Below, one piece after another: positions 9,490 through 18,279 of a DNA stretch of 51,603 nt. Origin of the DNA: SAR92 clade bacterium (GTDB taxonomy: Bacteria > Pseudomonadota > Gammaproteobacteria > Pseudomonadales > Porticoccaceae); assembly GCA_014381985.1 (NCBI GenBank), contig JACNKP010000037.1, positions 1 through 51,603 on the forward strand. Reading direction: 5' to 3'. Positions within the stretch are counted from its first letter, which is position 1. Each line of letters opens with the position of its first letter. The notes under the pieces are model-generated. The model was not told the origin of the DNA and searched no databases. It saw only the letters and a list, made by a program, of their open reading frames with translations. Both the position numbers and the translations under genes were made by a program.

Positions 9490-10809
9490 ATGGCTAAACC
9501 AGGTGGTATGCCCGTGGGCAATCAAAAAGGATTAGGTGAGCTGTGGGCTCGTCTGCGCTTTTTGTTCATGGCTATTATCATCTACCGTATCGGTACACAT
9601 ATTCCGGTACCAGGATTTGATCCAGATCGCTTAGCTGACCTATTTGTTCAGAACCAAGGTACATTTCTTGGGTTGGCAAACATGTTTTCTGGTGGTGCGC
9701 TGGAGAGATTAAGCATTTTGGCATTGGGTGTTATGCCTTATATATCGGCTTCGATTATTATGCAGCTTTTATCGGCTACTGTTCCGTCACTTGAGCAGCT
9801 TAAGAAAGAAGGTGATAGCGGACGTAGAACGATCAACCGATATACCCGATACGGGACGGTTGTATTGGCGACAATCCAGGGTACAGCAATGTCGGTTGGA
9901 TTTGCCTCTCAAGGGCTAGCATATGAAGTAAGTACCATGTTTTATGCGGTTGCTATTTCATCGTTGGTCGCAGGTGCAGTGTTTTTGATGTGGTTAGGTG
10001 AGCAGATCACTGAGCGCGGTATTGGCAACGGCATTTCAATGCTTATATTTGCCGGTATTGTAGCGGGAATTCCCGGTGCAATTGGTCAGGCCTTAGAATC
10101 AGCGAGGCAGGGTGATCTTAATCCTCTGATGCTGGTGGTTATATTGTTGATTGCTGTTGGTGTGGTGTATTTTGTAGTCTTTATAGAGCGTGGGCAGCGT
10201 CGTTTGACAGTTAACTATGCTCAACGGCAAGGTCGCCAAGCCTATAATGCGCAAACATCTCACTTGCCATTAAAGGTTAATATGGCCGGTGTGATACCAG
10301 CAATTTTTGCCAGTAGCTTGCTGCTATTTCCAGCCTCTATAAGTCAGTGGTTTGGGCAGGGCGTTAATGCGCCAGCTTGGTTGCAAGATATCGGCATATT
10401 GATAGGTCCAGGACAGCCTCTTTATATTTTGCTGTTCTCTAGTTTGATTATATTTTTCAGTTTCTTTTACACGGCGTTGATGTACAACCCAAGAGAAGTA
10501 GCTGATAACTTGAAAAAAGGTGGTGCATACCTGCCCGGGATTCGTCCTGGTGAGCACACCGCCAAATATATTGATAGTGTCACCACCAGGTTGACATTGA
10601 TTGGTGGTGTATACATTACCTTGATTTGTCTGATGCCACAGTTTTTGAACGTGTACTTTAATGTACCGTTTTATCTGGGTGGTACGTCGCTGTTAATTGC
10701 GGTTGTTGTAACAATGGATTTTATGGCTCAAGTGCAGTCACATCTAATGTCGCAGCAATATGATTCGCTGATGAAAAAGGCCAACCTTAAAAACGTTGGC
10801 CGTCGATAG
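9490..10809 (+). CDS. secY: Preprotein translocase subunit SecY
   Basis: SecY is the channel-forming subunit of the SecYEG translocon in the inner membrane. The 439-residue product fits the family length and has about ten hydrophobic segments. Recognisable blocks are [13 protein letters not shown] (first segment and plug region), [16 protein letters not shown] and [21 protein letters not shown] late cytoplasmic loop contains [23 protein letters not shown]. It lies between rplO and rpmJ, as in the spc operon. Confidence 0.99.
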   Translation: MAKPGGMPVGNQKGLGELWARLRFLFMAIIIYRIGTHIPVPGFDPDRLADLFVQNQGTFLGLANMFSGGALERLSILALGVMPYISASIIMQLLSATVPSLEQLKKEGDSGRRTINRYTRYGTVVLATIQGTAMSVGFASQGLAYEVSTMFYAVAISSLVAGAVFLMWLGEQITERGIGNGISMLIFAGIVAGIPGAIGQALESARQGDLNPLMLVVILLIAVGVVYFVVFIERGQRRLTVNYAQRQGRQAYNAQTSHLPLKVNMAGVIPAIFASSLLLFPASISQWFGQGVNAPAWLQDIGILIGPGQPLYILLFSSLIIFFSFFYTALMYNPREVADNLKKGGAYLPGIRPGEHTAKYIDSVTTRLTLIGGVYITLICLMPQFLNVYFNVPFYLGGTSLLIAVVVTMDFMAQVQSHLMSQQYDSLMKKANLKNVGRR

Positions 10810-10821
10810 AGAGGTGATGCT

Positions 10822-10938
10822 GTGAAAGTACGTGCATCGGTTAAAAAGATTTGTCGAAATTGTAAAGTTGTCCGCCGTAAGGGTGTGGTTCGTATTATTT
10901 GTAGTGTTGAACCGCGTCATAAACAGCGTCAAGGATAA
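10822..10938 (+). CDS. rpmJ: 50S ribosomal protein L36, zinc-binding form
   Basis: This small gene encodes 38 residues ([14 protein letters not shown] followed by a basic region, ending HKQRQG). Cys-11, Cys-14, Cys-27 and His-33 form the zinc ribbon of the C+ type of L36. The start is GTG, preceded by GAGAGGTGATGCT, with GAGAGG as the ribosome binding site. It follows secY by 12 bp, its usual place at the end of the spc operon. Confidence 0.95.
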   Translation: MKVRASVKKICRNCKVVRRKGVVRIICSVEPRHKQRQG

Positions 10939-10963
10939 TTGGTTGATTTTTGGTTGATCTATC

Positions 10964-11028
10964 GGTATTCTACCGCGCCTTTTTGCAGTCTTGTTGCAAG
11001 GCCGGGATACTGATTAAACCCTTAGTAT
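10964..11028 (+). promoter_or_regulatory. Probable alpha-operon leader with alternative stems ahead of rpsM
   Basis: The 106-bp rpmJ-rpsM gap can fold into a long hairpin. CCG, GCC and TTGCA (10973-10987) pair with TGCAA, GGC and CGG (10995-11005) around a 7-nt loop. GTAT (10965-10968) pairs with ATAC (11007-11010) at its base. ATACT (11007-11011) can instead pair with AGTAT (11024-11028), close to the rpsM ribosome binding site (GTGGAG, 11031-11036). In E. coli this gap carries the S4-binding pseudoknot that represses the alpha operon. The same role here is inference from position and pairing. Confidence 0.5.
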
Positions 11029-11044
11029 AAGTGGAGTAATGTGA

Positions 11045-11401
11045 ATGGCCCGTATTGCCGGTGTCAACATTCCTGATAACAAGCACGCAGTGATCTCACT
11101 GACGTACGTGTTTGGTATCGGACGCCCTACCGCGAGTAAGATTTGTGCGGAAGTGGGCATTGCAGAAGACACTAAAATTTCTGCACTAAACGATGGTCAG
11201 CTTGACCAACTGCGTACTGCCGTAGGGCAAAACGAAGTTGAAGGTGATCTGCGTAGAGAGACGAGTATGAATATTAAGCGTTTGATGGATTTGGGCTGCT
11301 ATCGCGGTCTTCGTCATCGACGTAATTTGCCGGTGCGTGGACAGCGCACCAAAACGAACGCGCGCACCCGTAAAGGTCCCAAGCGTCCCATTAAACGATA
11401 A
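11045..11401 (+). CDS. rpsM: 30S ribosomal protein S13
   Basis: S13 sits in the 30S head and makes bridges to the large subunit. The 118-residue product begins [21 protein letters not shown]. It has the helix-two-turn-helix segment [17 protein letters not shown] and ends with [20 protein letters not shown], the family signature. The ATG at 11045 follows GTGGAG. It is the first gene of the alpha operon, downstream of a structured gap. Confidence 0.99.
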   Translation: MARIAGVNIPDNKHAVISLTYVFGIGRPTASKICAEVGIAEDTKISALNDGQLDQLRTAVGQNEVEGDLRRETSMNIKRLMDLGCYRGLRHRRNLPVRGQRTKTNARTRKGPKRPIKR

Positions 11402-11417
11402 TTAGGATCGGTTTGTA

Positions 11418-11810
11418 ATGGCAAAAGCAGCAGCTAAACCAGCCCGTAAAAAGGTAAAGAAGACCGTCATTGACGGGGTGGCGCATATTTATGCGTCGTT
11501 TAATAATACTATTGTGACCATCACCGATCGTCAGGGTAACACCCTGTCATGGGCGACTTCAGGTGGGTCTGGGTTCCGTGGTTCGCGTAAAAGTACGCCT
11601 TTTGCGGCTCAGGTAGCTGCAGAACGTGCTGGCGAAGCAGCCAAGGACTATGGGTTGAAGAACCTTGATGTCCAAGTAAAGGGTCCAGGGCCGGGTAGAG
11701 AGTCAGCAGTTCGTGCGCTCAATAATGCCGGATACAAAATTACTAACATCACGGATGTGACGCCAGTTCCACATAATGGCTGCCGTCCTCCTAAAAAACG
11801 CCGAGTGTAA
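11418..11810 (+). CDS. rpsK: 30S ribosomal protein S11
   Basis: S11 forms part of the 30S platform near the E-site mRNA. The 130-residue product has the core [19 protein letters not shown], then [18 protein letters not shown] and [19 protein letters not shown]. It ends in the basic tail [13 protein letters not shown]. The N-terminus is lysine- and alanine-rich, as in other gammaproteobacteria. The gene is 16 bp after rpsM and 12 bp before rpsD. Confidence 0.99.
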   Translation: MAKAAAKPARKKVKKTVIDGVAHIYASFNNTIVTITDRQGNTLSWATSGGSGFRGSRKSTPFAAQVAAERAGEAAKDYGLKNLDVQVKGPGPGRESAVRALNNAGYKITNITDVTPVPHNGCRPPKKRRV

Positions 11811-11822
11811 GAGAGAACAATA

Positions 11823-12443
11823 ATGGCTAGATATCTTGGACCAACTTGTAAGCTGTCGCGTCGTGAAGGAACAGATCTGTTCCTTAAAAGTGGCGTACGC
11901 CCCCTAGAATCAAAGTGTCGCGCAGATAGTGCACCAGGTCAGCACGGACAGCGCCGTGGGCGTTTGTCAGATTACGGCGTGCAGTTGCGTGAAAAACAAA
12001 AGGTACGTCGTATTTACGGCGTATTGGAAAAGCAATTCAGAGGCTACTATAAGGCTGCGGCTGGAACTAAGGGTAATACCGGTGAAAACCTGTTGACCTT
12101 GTTAGAGTCACGTCTTGATAACGTCGTTTACAGAATGGGTTTCGGTGCTACTCGCGCTGAGTCGCGTCAATTGGTGGCGCACAATTCAATCTTAGTGAAT
12201 GGCGAAAAAGTGAATATTGCTTCGTTCCGCGTCAGCGAGGGAGACATCGTTGGTCTCCGCGAGAAGTCTAAGAAGCAACTCCGTGTGCAAACCGCTATGC
12301 AGCTTGCCGCACAGAGAGGGGAAGTTGAGTGGATTAGTGTAGACAGTAATAAAATGGAAGGCACTTTTACTCGAATCCCCGATCGTTCCGACTTGCCTTC
12401 AGAGATTAATGAGAATCTGATCGTAGAACTTTACTCTAAATAA
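11823..12443 (+). CDS. rpsD: 30S ribosomal protein S4
   Basis: S4 initiates 30S assembly and, in E. coli, represses the alpha operon by binding the leader upstream of rpsM. The 206-residue product begins [20 protein letters not shown] and contains [19 protein letters not shown]. An S4 RNA-binding domain (about residues 96-158) includes [20 protein letters not shown]. It ends [10 protein letters not shown]. The gene precedes rpoA by 27 bp. Confidence 0.99.
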   Translation: MARYLGPTCKLSRREGTDLFLKSGVRPLESKCRADSAPGQHGQRRGRLSDYGVQLREKQKVRRIYGVLEKQFRGYYKAAAGTKGNTGENLLTLLESRLDNVVYRMGFGATRAESRQLVAHNSILVNGEKVNIASFRVSEGDIVGLREKSKKQLRVQTAMQLAAQRGEVEWISVDSNKMEGTFTRIPDRSDLPSEINENLIVELYSK

Positions 12444-12470
12444 TGGCTGTCAGCTCTTACAGGTAATAAT

Positions 12471-13466
12471 ATGGAAAATTCTGCTACTGAAATGCTTACA
12501 CCGCGAAATATCGATGTAACTGCTTATAGTCCTACACATGCTAAGGTTGTTCTTGAGCCGTTAGAGCGTGGGTTTGGTCATACATTGGGAAATGCGCTTC
12601 GTCGTATCCTGCTATCTTCGATGTCTGGATGTGCCATTGTTGACGTTCAGATTGATGGCGTCGAGCATGAATACGGTACAATTGAGGGTATCCAAGAAGA
12701 CGTTATGGAAATACTGCTCAACCTGAAGGGTGTAGCGGTCGTAATGGAAGGGCGAGACGAAACAACAGTGACATTGAAGGCAAAAGGCCCAGGTGTTGTA
12801 ACTGCTGGAGATATTGAGTGTGATAGCCATCTAGAGGTTATTAACCCCGAGCATGTTATTGCTACTATCTCAGGTGAAACAGCGCTAAACATGGAGTTGA
12901 ATATAGTGCGAGGTCGAGGTTATCAGCCTTCTGACGCTCGTGTTAGTGAAGACGAAGGTCTTACAATAGGTCGTCTGCAACTTGATGCTTCTTTTAGTCC
13001 GATATTTAAAGTGTCTTATAGCGTCGAAAACGCGCGCGTTGAGAACCGCACTGACCTTGATAAGTTAGTTTTGGAACTTGAAACTAATGGCACGATTGAC
13101 CCTGAAGAGTCTATTCGCCGGGCTGCTACTATTTTGCAACAGCAAATGGCGGTGTTTGTAGATTTGCAGGGAGAAACAGCTGCGGAGCCTGAAGAGAAGG
13201 AAGAAGAGATTGATCCTATTCTCCTCCGTCCGGTTGATGATCTTGAATTGACTGTGCGATCTGCAAACTGTCTTAAGGCTGAGAGCATTTACTATATTGG
13301 CGATTTAATCCAGCGTACGGAAGTAGAGTTATTGAAGACGCCGAACTTAGGCAAGAAATCGCTGACAGAAATTAAAGATGTTTTAGCCTCACGTGGTTTG
13401 TCATTGGGCATGCGACTCGAAACCTGGCCTCCGGCTAGTCTTAAGAGTGAACGCGAGCTAGGTTAA
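12471..13466 (+). CDS. rpoA: RNA polymerase alpha subunit
   Basis: Alpha nucleates assembly of RNA polymerase, and its C-terminal domain contacts UP elements and activators. The 331-residue product has the N-terminal dimerisation domain ([21 protein letters not shown]) and an acidic linker ([13 protein letters not shown], about residues 240-252). The C-terminal domain reads [20 protein letters not shown] and ends with two helix-hairpin-helix elements around [16 protein letters not shown]. Length and order match the family. Confidence 0.99.
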   Translation: MENSATEMLTPRNIDVTAYSPTHAKVVLEPLERGFGHTLGNALRRILLSSMSGCAIVDVQIDGVEHEYGTIEGIQEDVMEILLNLKGVAVVMEGRDETTVTLKAKGPGVVTAGDIECDSHLEVINPEHVIATISGETALNMELNIVRGRGYQPSDARVSEDEGLTIGRLQLDASFSPIFKVSYSVENARVENRTDLDKLVLELETNGTIDPEESIRRAATILQQQMAVFVDLQGETAAEPEEKEEEIDPILLRPVDDLELTVRSANCLKAESIYYIGDLIQRTEVELLKTPNLGKKSLTEIKDVLASRGLSLGMRLETWPPASLKSERELG

Positions 13467-13520
13467 GTTATTTTATTTAGAAAGAATTGCTAAGTAAGCA
13501 ACGAATTAAGGAAATAAATC

Positions 13521-13922
13521 ATGCGTCATCGTTATAGTGGCCGCAAGCTGAACAAATCAGGTACTCATAAAAGGGCAATGTTTCGCAACATGACTGCGTC
13601 ACTGGTTGAGCACGAGCTCATAAAGACGACTTTGCCTAAAGCAAAGGAGCTTCGTCGTTTCGCTGAGCCGTTTATTACGCTAGCGAAGGAAGACAGTGTT
13701 GCCAATCGCCGCTTGGCTTTTGATCGCCTTCGTGACAAGGCGACAGTTGGGAAATTGTTTTCTAATCTTGGGCCCCGTTTTTTGGAGCGTCCGGGTGGGT
13801 ATCTTCGTATATTAAAGTGCGGCAATCGTACCGGTGATAAGGCGCCTATGGCTTATGTTGAGCTTGTGGGTCGTGAAATGGCTGACACGTCTAGTGAAGT
13901 GTTAGAAGTCGCTGCTGAGTAG
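13521..13922 (+). CDS. rplQ: 50S ribosomal protein L17
   Basis: L17 is a large-subunit protein near the tunnel exit. The 133-residue product begins [21 protein letters not shown] and has [23 protein letters not shown]. It ends the conserved part with [18 protein letters not shown], followed by a short acidic tail. It is the last gene of the ribosomal cluster and is followed directly by a strong terminator. Confidence 0.99.
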   Translation: MRHRYSGRKLNKSGTHKRAMFRNMTASLVEHELIKTTLPKAKELRRFAEPFITLAKEDSVANRRLAFDRLRDKATVGKLFSNLGPRFLERPGGYLRILKCGNRTGDKAPMAYVELVGREMADTSSEVLEVAAE

Positions 13923-13941
13923 GCTCTTGACATAAATGATT

Positions 13942-13968
13942 AAAGCCGAGCTCTTGCTCGGCTTTTTT
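13942..13968 (+). terminator. Rho-independent terminator after rplQ
   Basis: GCCGAGC (13945-13951) pairs with GCTCGGC (13956-13962) across the 4-nt loop TCTT and is followed by six T residues. AAA before the stem mirrors the T-run, so the element could also stop transcription arriving from apaH on the other strand. Confidence 0.94.
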
Positions 13969-14001
13969 GTGTCCGTTACCGTGAAGTCCATAAACCCTTG
14001 G

Positions 14002-14799
14002 CTAAGGATTTATGTGAATATATTCTTCCGTATCTAGGTTCATGATCCTCATGGGACCACCCCACACATAGCCCGTGTCCAACGGGAAAAGATTGTCCCC
14101 ACAATCACGCCCTTCTAACGCGGCCCAGTGGCCAAAAATAATTTTATTACCCTCTGTTTTTCGGCCAGAGTGGCTGAACCAAGCTTTATGACCCGTAGGC
14201 GGGATGATGGTACTTTTCGTGTCGAGGTCAAGCTCACCGTCCGCGGTACAAAATCTCATACGGGTGAGGTAGTTAGTGATGACCCGTAGTCTCGCCGGTT
14301 CATATAAGTCATCTGACCAAAGTAGTGGGTAGTTACCGTACATGGCGCTGAAGTAAGCGCCGCTATTCTCAGAGGTCAAAGCGCAGTTGACCTCATTAGC
14401 AAGCTTCTCTGCCTTTGCAATAGACCATTGCGGCGGTATTCCTGCGTGCACAATGGTATAACCCTTTACGTTTAGCAGTAGGGGCTGTTGTTGCAACCAG
14501 TCTAGCAATTCATCCTTATCTGAGGCCTCAAGTATAGGATTGAGCGTGTCCTTCGAGGTTGGATTTCTTATTCCATGGGCTATAGCAAGCAGATGTAGAT
14601 CGTGGTTGCCCAATACCGTGGCAAAGGAATCCCCTAAATTTTTACAATAGCGTAAAGTTTCTAGCGACTGAGGCCCTCGATTGACGAGATCACCTACGGA
14701 AATCAGACAATCCTGATCTGGATCAAATTGAATCTTCGCTAAGAGCTTGATCAGCGCCTCAAAACAGCCCTGAATGTCCCCTACAGCGTAATGAGTCAC
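14002..14799 (-). CDS. apaH: Bis(5'-nucleosyl)-tetraphosphatase, symmetrical
   Basis: ApaH hydrolyses Ap4A to two ADP, and in enterics it also removes Np4 caps from RNA. The 265-residue product has the metallophosphoesterase metal-binding motifs GDIQG (residues 7-11), GDLVNRGP (36-43) and GNHD (64-67). The start is GTG, directly after the TAG stop of apaG with no gap, which implies translational coupling. It is the last gene of the lptD-surA-pdxA-rsmA-apaG-apaH series and converges on rplQ. Confidence 0.97.
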   Translation of the reverse strand: MTHYAVGDIQGCFEALIKLLAKIQFDPDQDCLISVGDLVNRGPQSLETLRYCKNLGDSFATVLGNHDLHLLAIAHGIRNPTSKDTLNPILEASDKDELLDWLQQQPLLLNVKGYTIVHAGIPPQWSIAKAEKLANEVNCALTSENSGAYFSAMYGNYPLLWSDDLYEPARLRVITNYLTRMRFCTADGELDLDTKSTIIPPTGHKAWFSHSGRKTEGNKIIFGHWAALEGRDCGDNLFPLDTGYVWGGPMRIMNLDTEEYIHINP

Positions 14800-15180
14800 C
14801 TAATGAACAGCGTGGGGGATTGAGAGGAGGAATGGCTCTATCGGTGCGTTAAAGGTCACACCGCCGTCATCGACAAGCTGGTATGACCCTTCCATAGTGC
14901 CCACAGGGGTGTCCAGCACCACTGCGCTGGTATATTCATACTTATCACCACTTAAAATAATAGGTTGTTTTCCGACAATGCCTTCGCCATGCACTTCCTT
15001 ACGCTCTTGATTTGCATCAACAATAATCCAGTGTCGTGTCAGTATTTTTGCTGACCGGACACTCTGATTTTTAATTGTTATATGGTAGGCAAATGCATAG
15101 CGATTTTCTTCAGGTTGAGATTGTTCGGTTAGATATTCAGTAATGACTGTAATCATAATGGGCTGGGTGCTAGTAGTCAT
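14800..15180 (-). CDS. apaG: ApaG/CorD-family protein
   Basis: ApaG is a small protein with an immunoglobulin/fibronectin-like fold whose biochemical role is still not settled. The 126-residue product shows the family pattern: YAFAYHITIKNQS, then HGEGIVGKQPIILSGDKYEY and TPVGTMEGSYQLV. Its ATG overlaps the rsmA stop by one base (TAATG) and apaH follows immediately. The partnership with apaH and rsmA is conserved across gammaproteobacteria. Confidence 0.96.
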   Translation of the reverse strand: MTTSTQPIMITVITEYLTEQSQPEENRYAFAYHITIKNQSVRSAKILTRHWIIVDANQERKEVHGEGIVGKQPIILSGDKYEYTSAVVLDTPVGTMEGSYQLVDDGGVTFNAPIEPFLLSIPHAVH

Positions 15181-15977
15181 TAGGTCTCACTCATAGTTTG
15201 GTTGACATGGTTTGCGATTGTGACAAAATCACCTACAGACAGCTGCTCTGGACGGGCTGACAGATCGAGCCGCCCCTCTAATCCATCCAAACAATGTGAC
15301 AACGATTTTAAACAATTTCTAAGGGTCTTACGCCGTTGCTGAAAACTCAGATTAACGACCTGACTAAACAATATTTCATTATCAGCGATAAAGGGTTTCT
15401 GTCGGTGAGGTTTTAATCTCACAACGGCAGATTGCACCTTTGGCGCGGGCCTAAAGGATTCGGGAGGAACAGGGATAATAGGCATTACTTGACAGTGGTA
15501 TTGAATCATTACCGATAGTCTTCCATATGTCTTGCTGCCAGGACTCGCGCCTAGACGATCCACTACTTCCCGCTGCAACATAAAATGCATATCTTTAATC
15601 AGATGACCTACTTGCAACAGATGAAAAAGAATTGGAGTAGAAATGTTGTAGGGCAAGTTCCCTACGAGCCGCAAGTCCCGACCATCATAAAATTGAGTGA
15701 AATCCACATCTAGAGCATCGCCACTGTGAATCTTAAAATCAGGATAATCGGCAAATTTAGTCCCTAAAAACTTTACTAAATCACGATCCAGTTCCAAAAC
15801 AGACATGCTGGGACATCTCTTTATTAGGTGCTCAGTGAGCGCTGCAGTGCCAGGCCCGATTTCTATCAGGTTGTCATCTATTTTCGGGCCAATCGCAGAG
15901 ATTATTTGGCTTATTACCTGCTGATCAATAAGAAAATTCTGACCGAATCGTTTACGAGCTTGGTGTTCCTTCTTCAT
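15180..15977 (-). CDS. rsmA: 16S rRNA (adenine1518-N6/adenine1519-N6)-dimethyltransferase
   Basis: RsmA (KsgA) dimethylates two adjacent adenines in 16S helix 45 late in 30S assembly, and its loss gives kasugamycin resistance. The 265-residue product has RKRFGQNFLID at the N-terminus and the SAM-binding loop EIGPGTAALT (residues 39-48). The catalytic motif NLPY lies at 107-110. The start overlaps the pdxA stop by 4 bp, and the stop shares one base with the apaG start. Confidence 0.98.
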   Translation of the reverse strand: MKKEHQARKRFGQNFLIDQQVISQIISAIGPKIDDNLIEIGPGTAALTEHLIKRCPSMSVLELDRDLVKFLGTKFADYPDFKIHSGDALDVDFTQFYDGRDLRLVGNLPYNISTPILFHLLQVGHLIKDMHFMLQREVVDRLGASPGSKTYGRLSVMIQYHCQVMPIIPVPPESFRPAPKVQSAVVRLKPHRQKPFIADNEILFSQVVNLSFQQRRKTLRNCLKSLSHCLDGLEGRLDLSARPEQLSVGDFVTIANHVNQTMSET

Positions 15978-16951
15978 ATTTGAACACTTGCCATTTGTAC
16001 GGCGACCTTTATTGCGGCATGTAAACTGCCAATGTCAGCAAGGCCTGTACCGGCTATATCCAGTGCCGTACCGTGATCCACCGACGTCCTAATAATAGGC
16101 AGGCCAAGGGTTATATTCGCTGCTCTGCCAAAGCCCTGATACTTGAGGACTGGTAAACCTTGGTCGTGGTACATAACTAGAACTGCATCTGCGTCCAAAA
16201 GGTGCTTCTGGGTGAACAGCGTGTCAGCGGGCAGAGGTCCTATTATATTTCTCCCTGCCTCGCGGTAATGTCTAATCACCGGTGCTATAACGTTGATTTC
16301 CTCCTGACCTATATGACCACCTTCTCCTGCATGAGGATTAAGCCCGCTGACTAGTATTGTAGGCTGCTTGATGCCGAATTTATTTTGAAGATCTTGATAC
16401 AACACATCGATGATGGGCATTAGTAGCTCAACCGAAATAGCATCAGGAACATCGCGAAGAGGGAGGTGAGTCGTAGCTAAAGCGACGCGCAATTCTTCAG
16501 TTGCGAGCATCATAACCACCGTATCACTTTTAGTTTTTTCAGCTAAATATTCAGTATGGCCGCTAAATTTAATACCAGCATCATTGATGATCGATTTCTG
16601 CACTGGGCCGGTGACCATCGCCTGACAAAGGCCTTCTTGGCAGGAAGCGATAGCCGCATCTAAACAGTTAAGCACATAGGGCGCATTGGCTTGATTTAGT
16701 ACGCCAGGCTCGACTGGCATAGCTACTTTGGACGTAACAACTGCAAGTTCGCTGGGTGTTGATGAGACAAAGTCGTCTTGCACTTCAACCAGATTAAGCG
16801 GCAGACCCAGCATAGTTGCGCGTGCAGCCAACATATCTGGATCTGCGAACGCGATAATTTGTTGTTGCTGTTTTTGCTGGACTAGTTGAATGAGTAAGTC
16901 CGGACCGACCCCGGAGGGCTCCCCCGGAGTCAATGCCAGATTTAACGTCAT
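15974..16951 (-). CDS. pdxA: 4-hydroxythreonine-4-phosphate dehydrogenase
   Basis: PdxA oxidises 4-phosphohydroxy-L-threonine in the DXP-dependent route to pyridoxal 5'-phosphate. The 325-residue product shows the family blocks GEPSGVGPDL near the N-terminus and SGHTEYLAEKT in the middle. The metal-binding histidine segments are SGLNPHAGEGGHIG and MYHDQGLPVLKYQGF, and it ends near TSVDHGTALDIAGTG. The start overlaps the surA stop by 4 bp and the stop overlaps the rsmA start by 4 bp. Confidence 0.98.
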   Translation of the reverse strand: MTLNLALTPGEPSGVGPDLLIQLVQQKQQQQIIAFADPDMLAARATMLGLPLNLVEVQDDFVSSTPSELAVVTSKVAMPVEPGVLNQANAPYVLNCLDAAIASCQEGLCQAMVTGPVQKSIINDAGIKFSGHTEYLAEKTKSDTVVMMLATEELRVALATTHLPLRDVPDAISVELLMPIIDVLYQDLQNKFGIKQPTILVSGLNPHAGEGGHIGQEEINVIAPVIRHYREAGRNIIGPLPADTLFTQKHLLDADAVLVMYHDQGLPVLKYQGFGRAANITLGLPIIRTSVDHGTALDIAGTGLADIGSLHAAIKVAVQMASVQI

Positions 16952-18279
16952 GACTGAGGGGACTCTTTTATTTCGATAAAGGCCTCGTCACGTATTTCCT
17001 GAAGCCAGACTTGAAGCTCTTCTTCATACTTTCTCTGCTGGAGCATGTTTTGGGCTCTATTTCTCAGAATTTCACCGCTGAAGTCCTGTTGCCGACGCTC
17101 AGTAACTTGCAGAATATGCCATCCAAATTGAGACGAGAAAGGCGCACTGACGTCATTTACTGGAATGGTACTCATGGTTTGTTCAAACTCAGGAACAAAC
17201 ATTCCTGGAGTAGACCAGCCTAATTCGCCTCCATTTAGAGCAGATCCAGGATCTTCTGAGAATTCTTTAGATAGAATAGCAAAGTCTTCCCCTGCAATAA
17301 TACGATCACGCAGGTTGTTGAGTTGACCAATAGTCGTGATTTCATCGCGAATTTGATTGGGTTTAATTAGAATATGTCGTGCGAAGTGCTGTTCTATCAG
17401 CTGCTTACCACCACCACGGCGCTCATAAAGTTTAATTAAATGATAGCCCGCGTCGCTGCGGATAGGGCTGGAGATCTCACCAATGTCTAGCTGTTCAACA
17501 GCATCAATAAATACCCCGGGTAATTGCGCCATTTTCCTCCAGCCAAGGTCGCCGCCTTGAAGGGCCGATTGATCTGCTGAGTTGGCAATGGCTAGCGATC
17601 TAAAATCTTCTCCATTATTAGCTTGATCTAACAATGCTTGAGCTCGATCCAGTATACCGTCGATTCTTTGTTTTTTAGATCCGCTTGATATTGACAGTAA
17701 AATTTGACCAATATTGACCTCAGGGGAGGTGACAAAGCGACCTTCTTCGGAACTCAAAAAATTATCTAATTCTTGCTCACTAATCCTGATGCGTCGCATT
17801 ACCTTACCTTGTTGAACGCGAAGGATCGTCATTTCATTGCGGATCTCTTCTCGAATTATAGAGACGCTGCTACCTTGCAGGGCAAGCTGATCGATATACT
17901 CATCCATAGTTTGTTTGTTGTTTGAAGCAATGCGAACTATAGCCTGATTAAGCTCTTCATCAGTGATACGAATACCCGCGTCATAACCCATTGTAAGTTG
18001 CAAGCGCTCAGAGATTAGTCTTTCGAGGATCTGTTGCCTAAGAATGTCCTGCGGTGGGGCCTTAGTGCCAGAGGCTTGTATCTGGCTTAGTACCGCTATC
18101 ATTCTTTGGTCTAACTCACTCTGTAAGACCACATCATCATCAACGATTGCTGTTATCTTATCCAAAACTTTAATTTGCGCGATAACCATACTTGGCAAAA
18201 GAAGCATGCTAATGACTAAGATTAATCCGCTGAGTTTTTGCTTAGAAGTTTTCTGTCTGTTCATATCCATAAATACCAT
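16948..18279 (-). CDS. surA: Periplasmic chaperone / peptidyl-prolyl isomerase SurA
   Basis: SurA escorts outer-membrane proteins, LptD among them, across the periplasm. The product of about 440 residues has a signal peptide (LSGLILVISMLLLPSMVIAQ), a helical N-terminal chaperone module and two parvulin domains. The parvulins are recognisable by QGGDLGWRKMAQLPGVF and NGGELGWSTPGMFVPEF. In-frame ATGs occur at 18279, 18270 and 18264, all within the 3' end of lptD. None has a clear ribosome binding site, so the start is uncertain and translation is probably coupled to lptD. Confidence 0.95.
   Translation of the reverse strand: MVFMDMNRQKTSKQKLSGLILVISMLLLPSMVIAQIKVLDKITAIVDDDVVLQSELDQRMIAVLSQIQASGTKAPPQDILRQQILERLISERLQLTMGYDAGIRITDEELNQAIVRIASNNKQTMDEYIDQLALQGSSVSIIREEIRNEMTILRVQQGKVMRRIRISEQELDNFLSSEEGRFVTSPEVNIGQILLSISSGSKKQRIDGILDRAQALLDQANNGEDFRSLAIANSADQSALQGGDLGWRKMAQLPGVFIDAVEQLDIGEISSPIRSDAGYHLIKLYERRGGGKQLIEQHFARHILIKPNQIRDEITTIGQLNNLRDRIIAGEDFAILSKEFSEDPGSALNGGELGWSTPGMFVPEFEQTMSTIPVNDVSAPFSSQFGWHILQVTERRQQDFSGEILRNRAQNMLQQRKYEEELQVWLQEIRDEAFIEIKESPQS

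Noticed and set aside
10939-11044. A possible separate promoter for the alpha operon in the rpmJ-rpsM gap
   Set aside because: No pair of -35 and -10 boxes at acceptable spacing was found. The gap is better explained as a structured leader.
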